A program made the position numbers and the translations under genes. From NCBI RefSeq assembly GCF_900100945.1, contig NZ_FNCG01000002.1:62001-126000 (forward strand): 64,000 nt of DNA, given 5' to 3'. Origin of the DNA: Mucilaginibacter gossypii (lineage in GTDB: Bacteria > Bacteroidota > Bacteroidia > Sphingobacteriales > Sphingobacteriaceae). Below the pieces are notes generated by a model. The model did no database searches. It worked only from the letters and a program-made list of their open reading frames with translations, and was not told where the DNA came from. Below are positions 53,228-61,198 of the stretch, in pieces; within the stretch, counting starts at the first letter, position 1, and every line of letters starts with the position of its first letter.

Positions 53228-53331
53228 TGTAGAGACGCATTCACATGCGTCTGCTATATGCAAGTTACCTCATGTTAAGCGCTGTGAGGTGTGCTTTATC
53301 TCGCGAGAGATGCATCAAATGTGTCTCTACA
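53228..53331. repeat. Structured palindromic intergenic element (GTAGAGACGC type)
   Basis: Outer arms TGTAGAGACGCATT and AATGTGTCTCTACA (one mismatch) enclose nested hairpins: GACGCAT/ATGCGTC, ACCTCA/TGAGGT and ATCTC/GAGAT. It lies in the 255-bp gap between the PepSY-like gene and the TPR operon. GTAGAGACGC-type palindromes are common dispersed repeats in several bacterial groups; only one copy is in this window. Confidence 0.7.
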
Positions 53332-53352
53332 TAAAATGTTTTGGTAGTTTTT

Positions 53353-53973
53353 TTAGTTACACCTGGCTAAGCCATCAGTACTCGAGGCATCTGCAGGTTT
53401 AATGATCAGCGCTTTTTCAAAAAAAGGTTTCGCTTCAGCTTTTTTTCCAGCCATAAGCATCGACCAGGCCAGCATGTGGTTGCCGTCATAATCAAAAGGG
53501 TAAAGCGTTACTACTACTCTGAAAAGCTTAATAGCGGGTTCGTATTGTTTGCGGTTATAATAAATTACGCCTCCCCAATAATTAGCCTGCGTGTTTTGCG
53601 GGTCTATTTTCAGGATAGCAAGATATTGTTCCAGCACTTTATCCCAGTTTTGCAAAAAAGAGAGCGGCTTTATATAACCAAACTTAGCCTCAATAGCGCC
53701 AGGCTTCAGGTTAACTGCTTTTTGATAATAAGTTTGCGAAGCAGTGTAGTTTTTATTGAGGTAATGGAGCCAACCCAGCCTGATGGCTATCTCATAATTA
53801 TTTTCCGAATAGTAAGGATAAATATCGGCAATGGCAGCAACGTAGTTTTTGTTTAATTCATTGGTATAACTGTTGTGAAAAGCTTTTTGAAGCACCACAT
53901 TTGTCTGTGCCTGCAATTGTGCTGCAAATACAAATAAAAAAATGGGAATAAACGTCTTCTTTAAAATTTCCAT
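53353..53973 (-). CDS. Exported TPR-repeat protein
   Basis: 206 residues with a signal peptide ending AAQLQAQ. Several TPR units follow (YEIAIRLGWLHYLNKNYTAS, PQNTQANYWGGVIYYNRKQY, PFDYDGNHMLAWSMLMAGKK). It is the last gene of a six-gene minus-strand operon and overlaps the preceding outer-membrane protein gene by 13 bp. TPR proteins are scaffolds; here it may work with the adjacent TPR/barrel protein at the envelope. No catalytic motif is visible. Confidence 0.85.
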   Translation of the reverse strand: MEILKKTFIPIFLFVFAAQLQAQTNVVLQKAFHNSYTNELNKNYVAAIADIYPYYSENNYEIAIRLGWLHYLNKNYTASQTYYQKAVNLKPGAIEAKFGYIKPLSFLQNWDKVLEQYLAILKIDPQNTQANYWGGVIYYNRKQYEPAIKLFRVVVTLYPFDYDGNHMLAWSMLMAGKKAEAKPFFEKALIIKPADASSTDGLARCN

Positions 53974-55139
53974 GTTATACCTAACGTAACAGAGTTTTGG
54001 TTATAGTTAACAGCCCGGTAAATGTCTGTTTTCTTTTCATAAAAGTAATTTAAATTCAATAAGGCATGGTTACCTAACTGATAAAAAACGCTTTCACCGC
54101 ATTTAAATTTTGTAGGATCGATAGCGTTATACACATAAAGCCCGTCCGCATCCAGGTAATCATCCTGGTTGCCAAAAGTAGCGACTGTTTCCAGCCACGT
54201 TTTATTTAATACTTTAAATCCTACCGACTGACTATAAATGAAATGAATTACTCCGCTTAAATTCAGTACCGATGCCCTGCTTGTGGTGTATAGATTCAAG
54301 TTTCCCAGTGGATAAAAATCCACTTTGGCATCATATTGTTTTAGGGTTTTATTAATGAGTTTGCCAAAGTTAATATCGCCCTGCAAATCAATGTAACGGG
54401 TATCATATTTTACTCCTAACAGCCCAAGGTTACTTTGGTAAATATTGCTCCGGTAGCTGGTATGTAAATAATGGTACGCGCCAAGTAAACTGATGTTTTT
54501 AGTGAAAGAATATTTCGTTTTAGCATAATATTCAAACTGGCGGTCGGTTTTGCCTGTTTGATTAAAGTAATCAATATAGCCCGATCTGAATATATTCTGT
54601 TTGAAAAACATAAATGATTGGTCCAACTGCAAACGCCACGATAATCTTAAACCGATACCCGCGCGTTCAAAAAAGCCGTTGTCGCGTTCGTTGCTATTAG
54701 GCAATTTTATGCCACTTTCTAAAACCGCATCAGTTAAACCAAAGAGTGATAACTTGATAGCACGCAGGGTTGCTGTGTCTAAATGCGATGCATTGTAAAA
54801 CGCAGCGTTATTGTTGTTGATGTAGGTGTTGCAGTAGTAAGCATATAAATATGCAGTTACATTTTGCGGTTCTTGAAGTAAAACCTGGTTAAACTGATAA
54901 ATGGCAGCTTTGTAATTGCTGGTAAGCATATAAGCGTAGCCTGCCTTAAAGCGTAAAGCGGGCGAGTCTACACTATCGGCAACCGATTGATTTACAAACC
55001 TGATAAGTTGTTTCCAGTTGCCGGCATTGTACAATTGTTCGGCGGTACTATCGGCCGTGGCAAGTTTATTATCTTGTGCACGGGTTACAAGAGCAGCAAA
55101 TAGCAAGGCAAAAAGTATGGTTAATTTTCTGTACTCCAT
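53961..55139 (-). CDS. Outer-membrane protein with N-terminal TPR and C-terminal beta-barrel (YaiO-like)
   Basis: 392 residues with a signal peptide ending VTRAQ. Residues about 25-130 are TPR-like helices (QLYNAGNWKQLIRFVN, LRFKAGYAYMLTSNYKAAIY). From about residue 165 the sequence alternates as a beta-barrel and ends GITWKF with a terminal phenylalanine, typical of outer-membrane proteins. The layout resembles YaiO-family proteins. It overlaps the urea-transporter/M23 gene by 19 bp upstream and the small TPR gene by 13 bp downstream, so translation is coupled. It is a candidate outer-membrane exit or receptor for the product of this operon. Confidence 0.8.
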   Translation of the reverse strand: MEYRKLTILFALLFAALVTRAQDNKLATADSTAEQLYNAGNWKQLIRFVNQSVADSVDSPALRFKAGYAYMLTSNYKAAIYQFNQVLLQEPQNVTAYLYAYYCNTYINNNNAAFYNASHLDTATLRAIKLSLFGLTDAVLESGIKLPNSNERDNGFFERAGIGLRLSWRLQLDQSFMFFKQNIFRSGYIDYFNQTGKTDRQFEYYAKTKYSFTKNISLLGAYHYLHTSYRSNIYQSNLGLLGVKYDTRYIDLQGDINFGKLINKTLKQYDAKVDFYPLGNLNLYTTSRASVLNLSGVIHFIYSQSVGFKVLNKTWLETVATFGNQDDYLDADGLYVYNAIDPTKFKCGESVFYQLGNHALLNLNYFYEKKTDIYRAVNYNQNSVTLGITWKF

Positions 55140-57277
55140 TGTGCTTCAATATGCTGTCCGTTTATATTTATGACGAAAGCCTGCAAACTGCCGTGGTCAA
55201 CCAAAACTGTTGATTCAGTAAGCGGCATTGTTTTACCTGCAATTTCCTGGTATTGTTTGGATACAATATTTAGCCCTGTCTTTTTCAGCTGGATCCCGCT
55301 TTTATATTTTATGCTGATGAACCGGTAAAAAGGCGCAATAAAATCCTGCAGCCAAAGCAATGTTTTGTTATGGGTAAGCGGTACCGGAAACTCATCATTA
55401 GCCTGGATATATCCTGCATCGTTAAAAATAACTTTATATGCGGCAAGGTAAAAATAATGGAGGAGCGACGTTTTATCGCCATAAAAGCTGGTGAAGTAAA
55501 ACATAGTGCCGTTATTAATAAAATAAGCAACGGCACCGGTTGTTTTGCTGTAGATGTATGACTGTCCTAATTCATCTTTAAAAACTTCCCATTCTTCGGT
55601 TGCGCCGTTTTCGTTAACTAATTTAGATAGGAAGCCCGGTTGCAGATCGAATGCTTTTTTGAGCGGTGCATTGATTTCGGGGTTGCTTATTAATTCGTTT
55701 TCATTTGGGATACCGTAGCTTAAAAGGCTGCTTTGACCACCTTTTTTGGTAAAGTAATATGCGAGCGGATAAGACAATGTCTTAGACCCGATATAAGGGG
55801 TAGCCTGCAACTGGAAATGCAAATGCGGCTCTGGCGAGCGACCCGAATTACCGCAAAACCCCAGCAGGTCGCCTTGTTTTACAACATCGCCAGGTTTAAC
55901 TTTTATCGAGTTTTTTTTGAGGTGGGATAGTTTGGAATAAAGCCCCGCGGCATGACGGACCACTACCGTATTGCCCCAGTTTTCTTTCAGGTTTTCTTCG
56001 CCAATATCATTATCTTCTACATGGTTTACAACCAGTTCTACAACGCCATCGCCGCAGGCCAGTACCGGCTTATTGAAACAATAAAAATGTTCAGGAAGGG
56101 TACCGGGATGCTGAAATGTTTTTTGTTCATCATCCGTAATCACAAAATCAAGCGCCTGGCCCCATTCGCCTTTGTGGGTAATGCTACCATTATAACCCTG
56201 CGAAACCGTCCAATAGCCCATAAACGGCAAATTGAGCCTCATGTATTTCAGATCGTTCAGCCTGTTTTGCAGGTTTAAAACATGGTAAAGATTTTTTTCG
56301 GGCGAGTAATGCTGTGCTATGGTTAACTGCAATTTGGGGTGATGACCGGTTAACTTTAAAAAATAGAGCAGGCTGATATTAAGCACGCAAAACGGTAACG
56401 AAAAAACAGGCAGCGCATGCAAGGCCATGAGTGTGGTAAGGGCATTAATGAGTATGAAACCCAAGGGGATGCAAAGAATTGCCAGTAGGTAAGAGCGTAA
56501 CGATGGGATAGTGAAAAAACTGCTTATAGCCATTGAGGCCATCATTAAATTAGCACCCAGGTGGTAATAGCTGATGCCCTCGGGGTAGGTATGTGTGATG
56601 TTGTTAAACCCGCAGGCCGTTAAAAAACTAATGATAAGCAGGCTGAATGCAATGCGCGAATGTACAAGTATCCCCATAGCAATAAGCATTCCGGCTATGA
56701 TATTATGCTGAAACAGAATTGCGCTCAATGAACGGAAAAATAAGCTCATCAGTTTTGGCAATGTTGTGGCAAGATAACCTTCGGCGCCGGCCAGGTTACC
56801 CGGGCCGGTGTAAATTTCTTCGAGCAGGGAGCTGCTTTTTTGTGATAATCCAGTGTTGAAGATGCTGTTGGATGCCAGCAGTACAAGCCAGAAAACCAGG
56901 ATAAACGGCAGTGAAAGTATAGGTAAACCCGGTTTACCCATGCGCTTTGACATGATAATGGTAGCAAGCACTACCAGGCAACAGGCAACCGCCAGCCAGG
57001 TCACAAACATGAGATTAACCTGGAAAAAAGCACCAAATGCTATCCCTAATAATAAACAGTTAAAGCTGTAAATTCCTACCCGGTAATCTTCGTTATCCTG
57101 TTTTAACAATTTTGTTATCAGCAAAGAGAAAATGACACAACTCAACCCTGCAAAGCCGGATACCGGATTGAAAAATGATACCAGCAGCAAAATAATCCCT
57201 AATACCCGGTTTTGAGAAAAAAACAAAACCGAATAGGAATTGATGACGGTTTTTATGAATGCTGGAATTTGCTTCAC
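55121..57277 (-). CDS. Urea-transporter-like membrane domain fused to an M23 (LytM) peptidase domain
   Basis: 718 residues. Residues about 1-315 have about ten membrane spans and resemble the bacterial urea transporter family, including a pore-type LPILSLPFILVFWL. The next part is a LytM/M23 domain (about 350-520) with the full zinc set: His368 and Asp377 (THKGEWGQALD) and HLH at 485-487 (PEPHLHFQ). A C-terminal about 200-residue region has no motif I know. It starts 4 bp inside the preceding decarboxylase gene (ATGA overlap). The M23 part should face the periplasm, and either cleave peptidoglycan or process a small peptide. Urea as the true substrate is not assured. Confidence 0.88.
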   Translation of the reverse strand: MKQIPAFIKTVINSYSVLFFSQNRVLGIILLLVSFFNPVSGFAGLSCVIFSLLITKLLKQDNEDYRVGIYSFNCLLLGIAFGAFFQVNLMFVTWLAVACCLVVLATIIMSKRMGKPGLPILSLPFILVFWLVLLASNSIFNTGLSQKSSSLLEEIYTGPGNLAGAEGYLATTLPKLMSLFFRSLSAILFQHNIIAGMLIAMGILVHSRIAFSLLIISFLTACGFNNITHTYPEGISYYHLGANLMMASMAISSFFTIPSLRSYLLAILCIPLGFILINALTTLMALHALPVFSLPFCVLNISLLYFLKLTGHHPKLQLTIAQHYSPEKNLYHVLNLQNRLNDLKYMRLNLPFMGYWTVSQGYNGSITHKGEWGQALDFVITDDEQKTFQHPGTLPEHFYCFNKPVLACGDGVVELVVNHVEDNDIGEENLKENWGNTVVVRHAAGLYSKLSHLKKNSIKVKPGDVVKQGDLLGFCGNSGRSPEPHLHFQLQATPYIGSKTLSYPLAYYFTKKGGQSSLLSYGIPNENELISNPEINAPLKKAFDLQPGFLSKLVNENGATEEWEVFKDELGQSYIYSKTTGAVAYFINNGTMFYFTSFYGDKTSLLHYFYLAAYKVIFNDAGYIQANDEFPVPLTHNKTLLWLQDFIAPFYRFISIKYKSGIQLKKTGLNIVSKQYQEIAGKTMPLTESTVLVDHGSLQAFVININGQHIEAQWSTEN

Positions 57278-58629
57278 TTGTTGTTATTTAAATGAGCGGG
57301 TACTAACTCTGGTTCGGCAGTATATTCCAATGTTTCGTTTTTGCGGATGAGATGCGTACGCAACTTCTCGTCTATCAACACAACAGCAGGCCTTAAAGTG
57401 ATGAATTGCATCCATTGGGTCATGTTGTAAGCGCCAACCTTGTGCACTACTACCTGGTCGCCGGGATTTAGTAGGGGCAGGTTAATGCTTTCCCTGATCA
57501 CATCAATGTTCATGCAAAGCGGTCCGTATATCACCATGTTTTCGGTATGTGCAGCAAAATCCTGGGCTGGGCTTACCTGGTGTTCATACCAAAAAGATGT
57601 AAACAGGATATTGACCCCAAAATCAACAATGGCGGCGCCTTTGCCATTGGCTAAACGTTTGTTGGCGATAACAGTGCCCAGCAGGTAACCGGCATCATCT
57701 ATCAAAACACGCCCACTTTCCAATATCAGCAGCGGCAGATCATCATTGGCAAAGCCAAAATTGAGCAAAGCCGAAGTTATGACTTCAGCAAAGTCATCAA
57801 TCGTCGGCACGGTATCATTTCCCGGCAGGTAAGCACCTTTCAATGTATTGGTTGAGGGGAAGCCGCCTCCCAGATCAAGATATTCTATTTTATGATTAAG
57901 CTCGGTCTGGCAGCGAACAGCCAGTTCGGCCAGTTTATTAGCCGCTATACCATAAGCATCGGCAGAGAGCATATAGGTACCGATATGGCAATGCAAGCCC
58001 ACCAATTGCAGACTTCCCGAGCCTGTGATCTTTGTAACTGCCGACCAGGCTTCTCCATTTTCATAGTTAAAACCAAAGCGGTCCCAAAGTGGGTAAACGC
58101 CGGTATCCATATTTATACGAATGGCCACACGCGGTTTATTGACCAGGTTTTTACTTAATGTAAGCAGTAGGTTAAGCTCATCGAAATGATCAATATGGAT
58201 CAGCGAATCATGTTCGATGGCCAGCTGTAAATCATTGATGGACTTGCCCGGTCCGTTAAAAATGATCTTGTTGCCAGGTACGCCATTACCTAAAGCTTTA
58301 CGATATTCAAAGCCCGAAACTACCTCGGCCCAACTGCCTTCCTGGTGAAAAATCTGACAAACGGCGTTGAGGTAATTGGTTTTGTAGCTCCATGCAAATT
58401 GTACTTTTGGGTAGCGGGTGCTAAAAGCGCGGTATGCAGCCCGGTAGTTTTTGCGGATCTGTTTTTCGGACAATACGAACACCGGCGAACCGTAGTTTTC
58501 GATCAGGCTTTTAACCGAAACGCCATCGATACTTTTAAAGGGCTGCAAACCAGTGCGGGAGCCGAATTTGTTAAGGGCACCGGCCTGTAGTTTTTTTATA
58601 TATGGTTTCTCGTATGGCAGCTTTTCCAT
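57274..58629 (-). CDS. LysA-like PLP-dependent decarboxylase (fold type III)
   Basis: 451 residues of the Orn/DAP/Arg decarboxylase-2 family. Visible: PLP-binding Lys83 in AWSYKTNYL, the substrate-loop EVVSGFEYRKAL, HCHIGTYM, the phosphate-binding glycine run LDLGGGFPST, ESGRVLIDDAGYLLGTV, and a C-terminal GPLCMNIDVI and VHKVGAYNMTQW. The PLP lysine sits in YKTN rather than the YAxKAN of DAP decarboxylases, and the Cys region GPLCMNID differs from GxxCES, so true diaminopimelate decarboxylase activity is doubtful. It lies between an ATP-grasp gene and the urea-transporter/M23 gene, implying decarboxylation of an amino acid building block. Confidence 0.87.
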   Translation of the reverse strand: MEKLPYEKPYIKKLQAGALNKFGSRTGLQPFKSIDGVSVKSLIENYGSPVFVLSEKQIRKNYRAAYRAFSTRYPKVQFAWSYKTNYLNAVCQIFHQEGSWAEVVSGFEYRKALGNGVPGNKIIFNGPGKSINDLQLAIEHDSLIHIDHFDELNLLLTLSKNLVNKPRVAIRINMDTGVYPLWDRFGFNYENGEAWSAVTKITGSGSLQLVGLHCHIGTYMLSADAYGIAANKLAELAVRCQTELNHKIEYLDLGGGFPSTNTLKGAYLPGNDTVPTIDDFAEVITSALLNFGFANDDLPLLILESGRVLIDDAGYLLGTVIANKRLANGKGAAIVDFGVNILFTSFWYEHQVSPAQDFAAHTENMVIYGPLCMNIDVIRESINLPLLNPGDQVVVHKVGAYNMTQWMQFITLRPAVVLIDEKLRTHLIRKNETLEYTAEPELVPAHLNNNK

Positions 58630-58638
58630 CGTTATAAA

Positions 58639-59694
58639 TTATAATTCGCCAAACGCCGAGATCTGCTGAAAATCGGCGATGTCGGCGATATGGTCCCACG
58701 AATACCGGACAAACAGTTTGCCGGCCTGGTAATCGGCATAAGGCTCAACGCCTTCACCCATCGCTATTTTAGCTAATGCCACAGGCTGGTTTTGGCCTGC
58801 GGCGGCAGTTAAATAAACCCATGCCGGAAACCGGGGGTTAATTTCCAATATGTATAAATGCCCTTCTGCATCGCTCATGACCTCTATTTCGTAGCCCCCT
58901 TTCCAGTTGCTTGCGCGGGCAAAGTTGTCGGCCAGTTGGGTAAGCTTGTCATCTTTAATGGTAACACCCGCCCAGGCTTTCCCTTTATCGGTAATATAAA
59001 GCTTGCGCATAGCCACCAAACTGATATTGTAGCCATTACCATCCCCAAGGGCTGAGATGTTGATTTCGTTGCCCTTGATGTATTGCTGCGCTATTATCGG
59101 TACGCCCCAGGCTGCATACAATTGATGAAAGGCTTTCAATGCCTGATCCATCGTGTACACAACATAAGCATCATAAAACTTACCTTTTATTACCATAGGA
59201 AAGTTGAACTCATCAGCCGCTTTTTTAATATCATCGGTTGTGTAAAGCTTATGATCGGCGGGCACATAAAAGCCATTTTTTGTGCCGAAATTTTTTAGGT
59301 TCACCTTATCTCTTAACGCCAGTTGCTGGTGTGTTGGGAGATAAGTTGCTATGCCCATTTGCTGCAATTGCGGCGCTATCTTTATAAAATTGAACAGCTC
59401 GGAATCAAAGTTGGGGATAATGAGATCAAGCTTTTCCTGTCCGTTTATATATGCCAAACGTTCAACAAGGGCTGCCGTACCTTCGGTTGGATAGGGGAGC
59501 TGGTAAGTTTTGTTTACCTGATCCCGCAGGTAAATTCCGGGCTCCAGCGATTCGTACGACAGGCCAATTATTCGCAAACCATCTCTAAAACACTCTTTTA
59601 AACAACGGATGACTGCCATCCCCGGCCCTGGATTGTCGTTTGCATTAAGCCCGGTAACAGCAATACATAAATTAGCGTACTTGTTTGCCATCAT
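58639..59694 (-). CDS. ATP-grasp carboxylate-amine ligase
   Basis: About 351 residues from tandem ATGs at 59694/59691, 2 bp after the PqqD-like stop; the open frame further upstream would run into the PqqD gene. The N-terminal Rossmann-like part (LCIAVTGLNANDNPGPGMAVIRCL) precedes an ATP-grasp domain with PMVIKGKFYDAYVVY and the magnesium-binding YILEINPRFPAWVYL. Such enzymes join a carboxylate to an amine via an acylphosphate, as in carbamoyl-phosphate-synthase-like or PylC-like ligases. Beside a PqqD-like carrier it may modify a peptide or ligate the decarboxylated amino acid made by the next gene. Substrates are unknown. Confidence 0.88.
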   Translation of the reverse strand: MMANKYANLCIAVTGLNANDNPGPGMAVIRCLKECFRDGLRIIGLSYESLEPGIYLRDQVNKTYQLPYPTEGTAALVERLAYINGQEKLDLIIPNFDSELFNFIKIAPQLQQMGIATYLPTHQQLALRDKVNLKNFGTKNGFYVPADHKLYTTDDIKKAADEFNFPMVIKGKFYDAYVVYTMDQALKAFHQLYAAWGVPIIAQQYIKGNEINISALGDGNGYNISLVAMRKLYITDKGKAWAGVTIKDDKLTQLADNFARASNWKGGYEIEVMSDAEGHLYILEINPRFPAWVYLTAAAGQNQPVALAKIAMGEGVEPYADYQAGKLFVRYSWDHIADIADFQQISAFGEL

Positions 59695-59696
59695 CC

Positions 59697-59939
59697 TTAA
59701 ATTTCGAGCAGGTTTGCTTCTTTTAGCTGCAGCATCCAATTATCCCAATCGCTGTTAAGCTGGCTTTCGCTCACCTCGTATCTGCTCAGAATATCCTGCT
59801 TAATATCATCTTCGGTTTTGCCGCTTTTCATAGCCTCAAGCAGTTGTGCCGCCATACCGTTGCCGGAAAATGAATCGCCGGTGGCAGGGTTAAAAATAAA
59901 CCCGTTTTCGCTGGTGGCTATGTTGCTTTTGAGTTTCAT
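59697..59939 (-). CDS. PqqD-like small protein (RiPP-recognition-type fold)
   Basis: 80 residues. The pattern NIATSENGFIFNPATGDSFSGNGMAAQLLEAMKSGKTEDDIKQDIL matches PqqD/HPr-rel-A proteins: a short beta region with an invariant NP.TG, then helices with acidic DDI and a final LLEI. PqqD-type domains bind leader peptides and present them to modifying enzymes. It heads a tight operon with the ATP-grasp and decarboxylase genes. No obvious precursor peptide is visible nearby; the spacing to the upstream receiver gene is 72 bp, too small for another gene. Confidence 0.8.
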   Translation of the reverse strand: MKLKSNIATSENGFIFNPATGDSFSGNGMAAQLLEAMKSGKTEDDIKQDILSRYEVSESQLNSDWDNWMLQLKEANLLEI

Positions 59940-60011
59940 TTTATAAGTACAGGTTTGTTTAATTAATAAAAGCTAAACTTAGCAGGTTTATATGAGTTTA
60001 CAAAACCGGCT

Positions 60012-60389
60012 TCAGGATGCCATCAGGTATTCTATCCTTGATGCAAGCACTTCCATATCCAGCGGTTTTACAAACAAGGCATCGCATTTATAGGAGTCGG
60101 CCTGTGCTTTTTTTGTTTTAAAAGCGGTTACAATAATGATAGGTACATTGCACAGCTGCTTATCGTCCTTAAAGTCCCGGCAAACCAGTTCACAATCATT
60201 ATCTAACAACAAATAATCCAAAATGATCAAATCCGGATTAATCATTTTAGCTTTATCATATATAGCATTAGGGTCAAAAGTTAAATGCACATTAAAATCA
60301 CCATAGTACATAATGTCATCAATTACCGATAACATCCGGCTGTTTTTATCAAGTACTAAGATGGTTTTTTTATCGCCTGCTGTTTTCAT
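60012..60389 (-). CDS. Stand-alone receiver-domain response regulator
   Basis: 125 residues from the ATG at 60389, with a CheY-like fold and no output domain. Phospho-acceptor Asp58 is in LIILDYLLL, Thr88 in IVTAF, Lys108 in FVKPLD. The N-terminal acidic pair is LD14-K15, so one acid is replaced by lysine; magnesium binding and phosphorylation may be altered. It lies between the LytTR pair and the PqqD operon. The partner is unknown, and it may act by protein-protein contact. Confidence 0.87.
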   Translation of the reverse strand: MKTAGDKKTILVLDKNSRMLSVIDDIMYYGDFNVHLTFDPNAIYDKAKMINPDLIILDYLLLDNDCELVCRDFKDDKQLCNVPIIIVTAFKTKKAQADSYKCDALFVKPLDMEVLASRIEYLMAS

Positions 60390-60492
60390 GACTTTAGGGA
60401 TTAGTATCAATTTTAATAATATAAAGTTGAGGCTATTTAAGGGGCTGTAAAATAATGTGTCGTTCAACGCCTTTAATGTGCCGATGAATTGA

Positions 60493-61188
60493 TTATTTGT
60501 GCCAGTCTTTGATAAAATCGGTATAGTTTGTACCTACAGGAAGCTCTACGTTGGTTAGTTTTACCTTGCGGTTGTGGATAGACCTAATCTGTTCACGCGC
60601 TACCACGAAGCTGCGGTGGATGCGGATAAATTTTGATGCAGGCAGTTTTTCAATTGCACTTTTCAGGGGCATCAGTGTCAGTATGGGTTTGGCTACGCCC
60701 AGCATATGGATCTTGATGTAATCCTGCATGCTTTCAATGTATTCAATGTCTTTAATGTTGATCTTGATCAGTCTGTATTCTGAATGCACATACAGAAAAT
60801 CGCTTTCATTTGGGGTATCGGTATGTTTGTACTGGTAATAGCCAATTGCCTTTTGAACCGCTGTGCCAAAGCGCAGGTTATTGATCGGTTTCAGCAGGTA
60901 ATCAACCGCTTCCAGTTCGTAACCTTCATACGCATAATTTTTGTAGGCAGTGGTAAAAATAATCATTGGCTTATCAGTCAATGATTTTACCAGGTCGATA
61001 CCGGTAATATCAGGCATGTTAATATCTATGAACAGCACATCCACCTTGTTCATTTTCAGGTATTCCCCGCCCGATATGGCATCCTCAAAAGTATTAACCA
61101 ATGTTAGCGCGGGATATTCGGCTACATATTTTTCAATTATTTGGAGGGCCAGCGGCTCATCATCAATGGCTACACATTTTAATTGCAT
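60493..61188 (-). CDS. LytTR-family response regulator
   Basis: 231 residues from the ATG at 61188. Receiver domain: IDDEPLALQIIEKYV with the acidic pair and phospho-acceptor Asp55 in LFIDINMPD, ending KPINNLRFG. The C-terminal half is a LytTR DNA-binding domain (IKINIKDIEYIESMQDYIKIHM, KSAIEKLPASKFIRIHRSFVV). It follows the sensor kinase by 10 bp and is its partner. Direct repeats upstream of the kinase gene at 62609 and 62779 are possible targets. Confidence 0.94.
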   Translation of the reverse strand: MQLKCVAIDDEPLALQIIEKYVAEYPALTLVNTFEDAISGGEYLKMNKVDVLFIDINMPDITGIDLVKSLTDKPMIIFTTAYKNYAYEGYELEAVDYLLKPINNLRFGTAVQKAIGYYQYKHTDTPNESDFLYVHSEYRLIKINIKDIEYIESMQDYIKIHMLGVAKPILTLMPLKSAIEKLPASKFIRIHRSFVVAREQIRSIHNRKVKLTNVELPVGTNYTDFIKDWHK

Positions 61189-61198
61189 AATAAACAGT

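Noticed and set aside
57274..59939. Classic RiPP cluster with a visible precursor peptide
   Set aside because: A PqqD-like protein is present, but I see no precursor peptide, radical SAM enzyme or ABC transporter nearby, so I do not label it a RiPP cluster.
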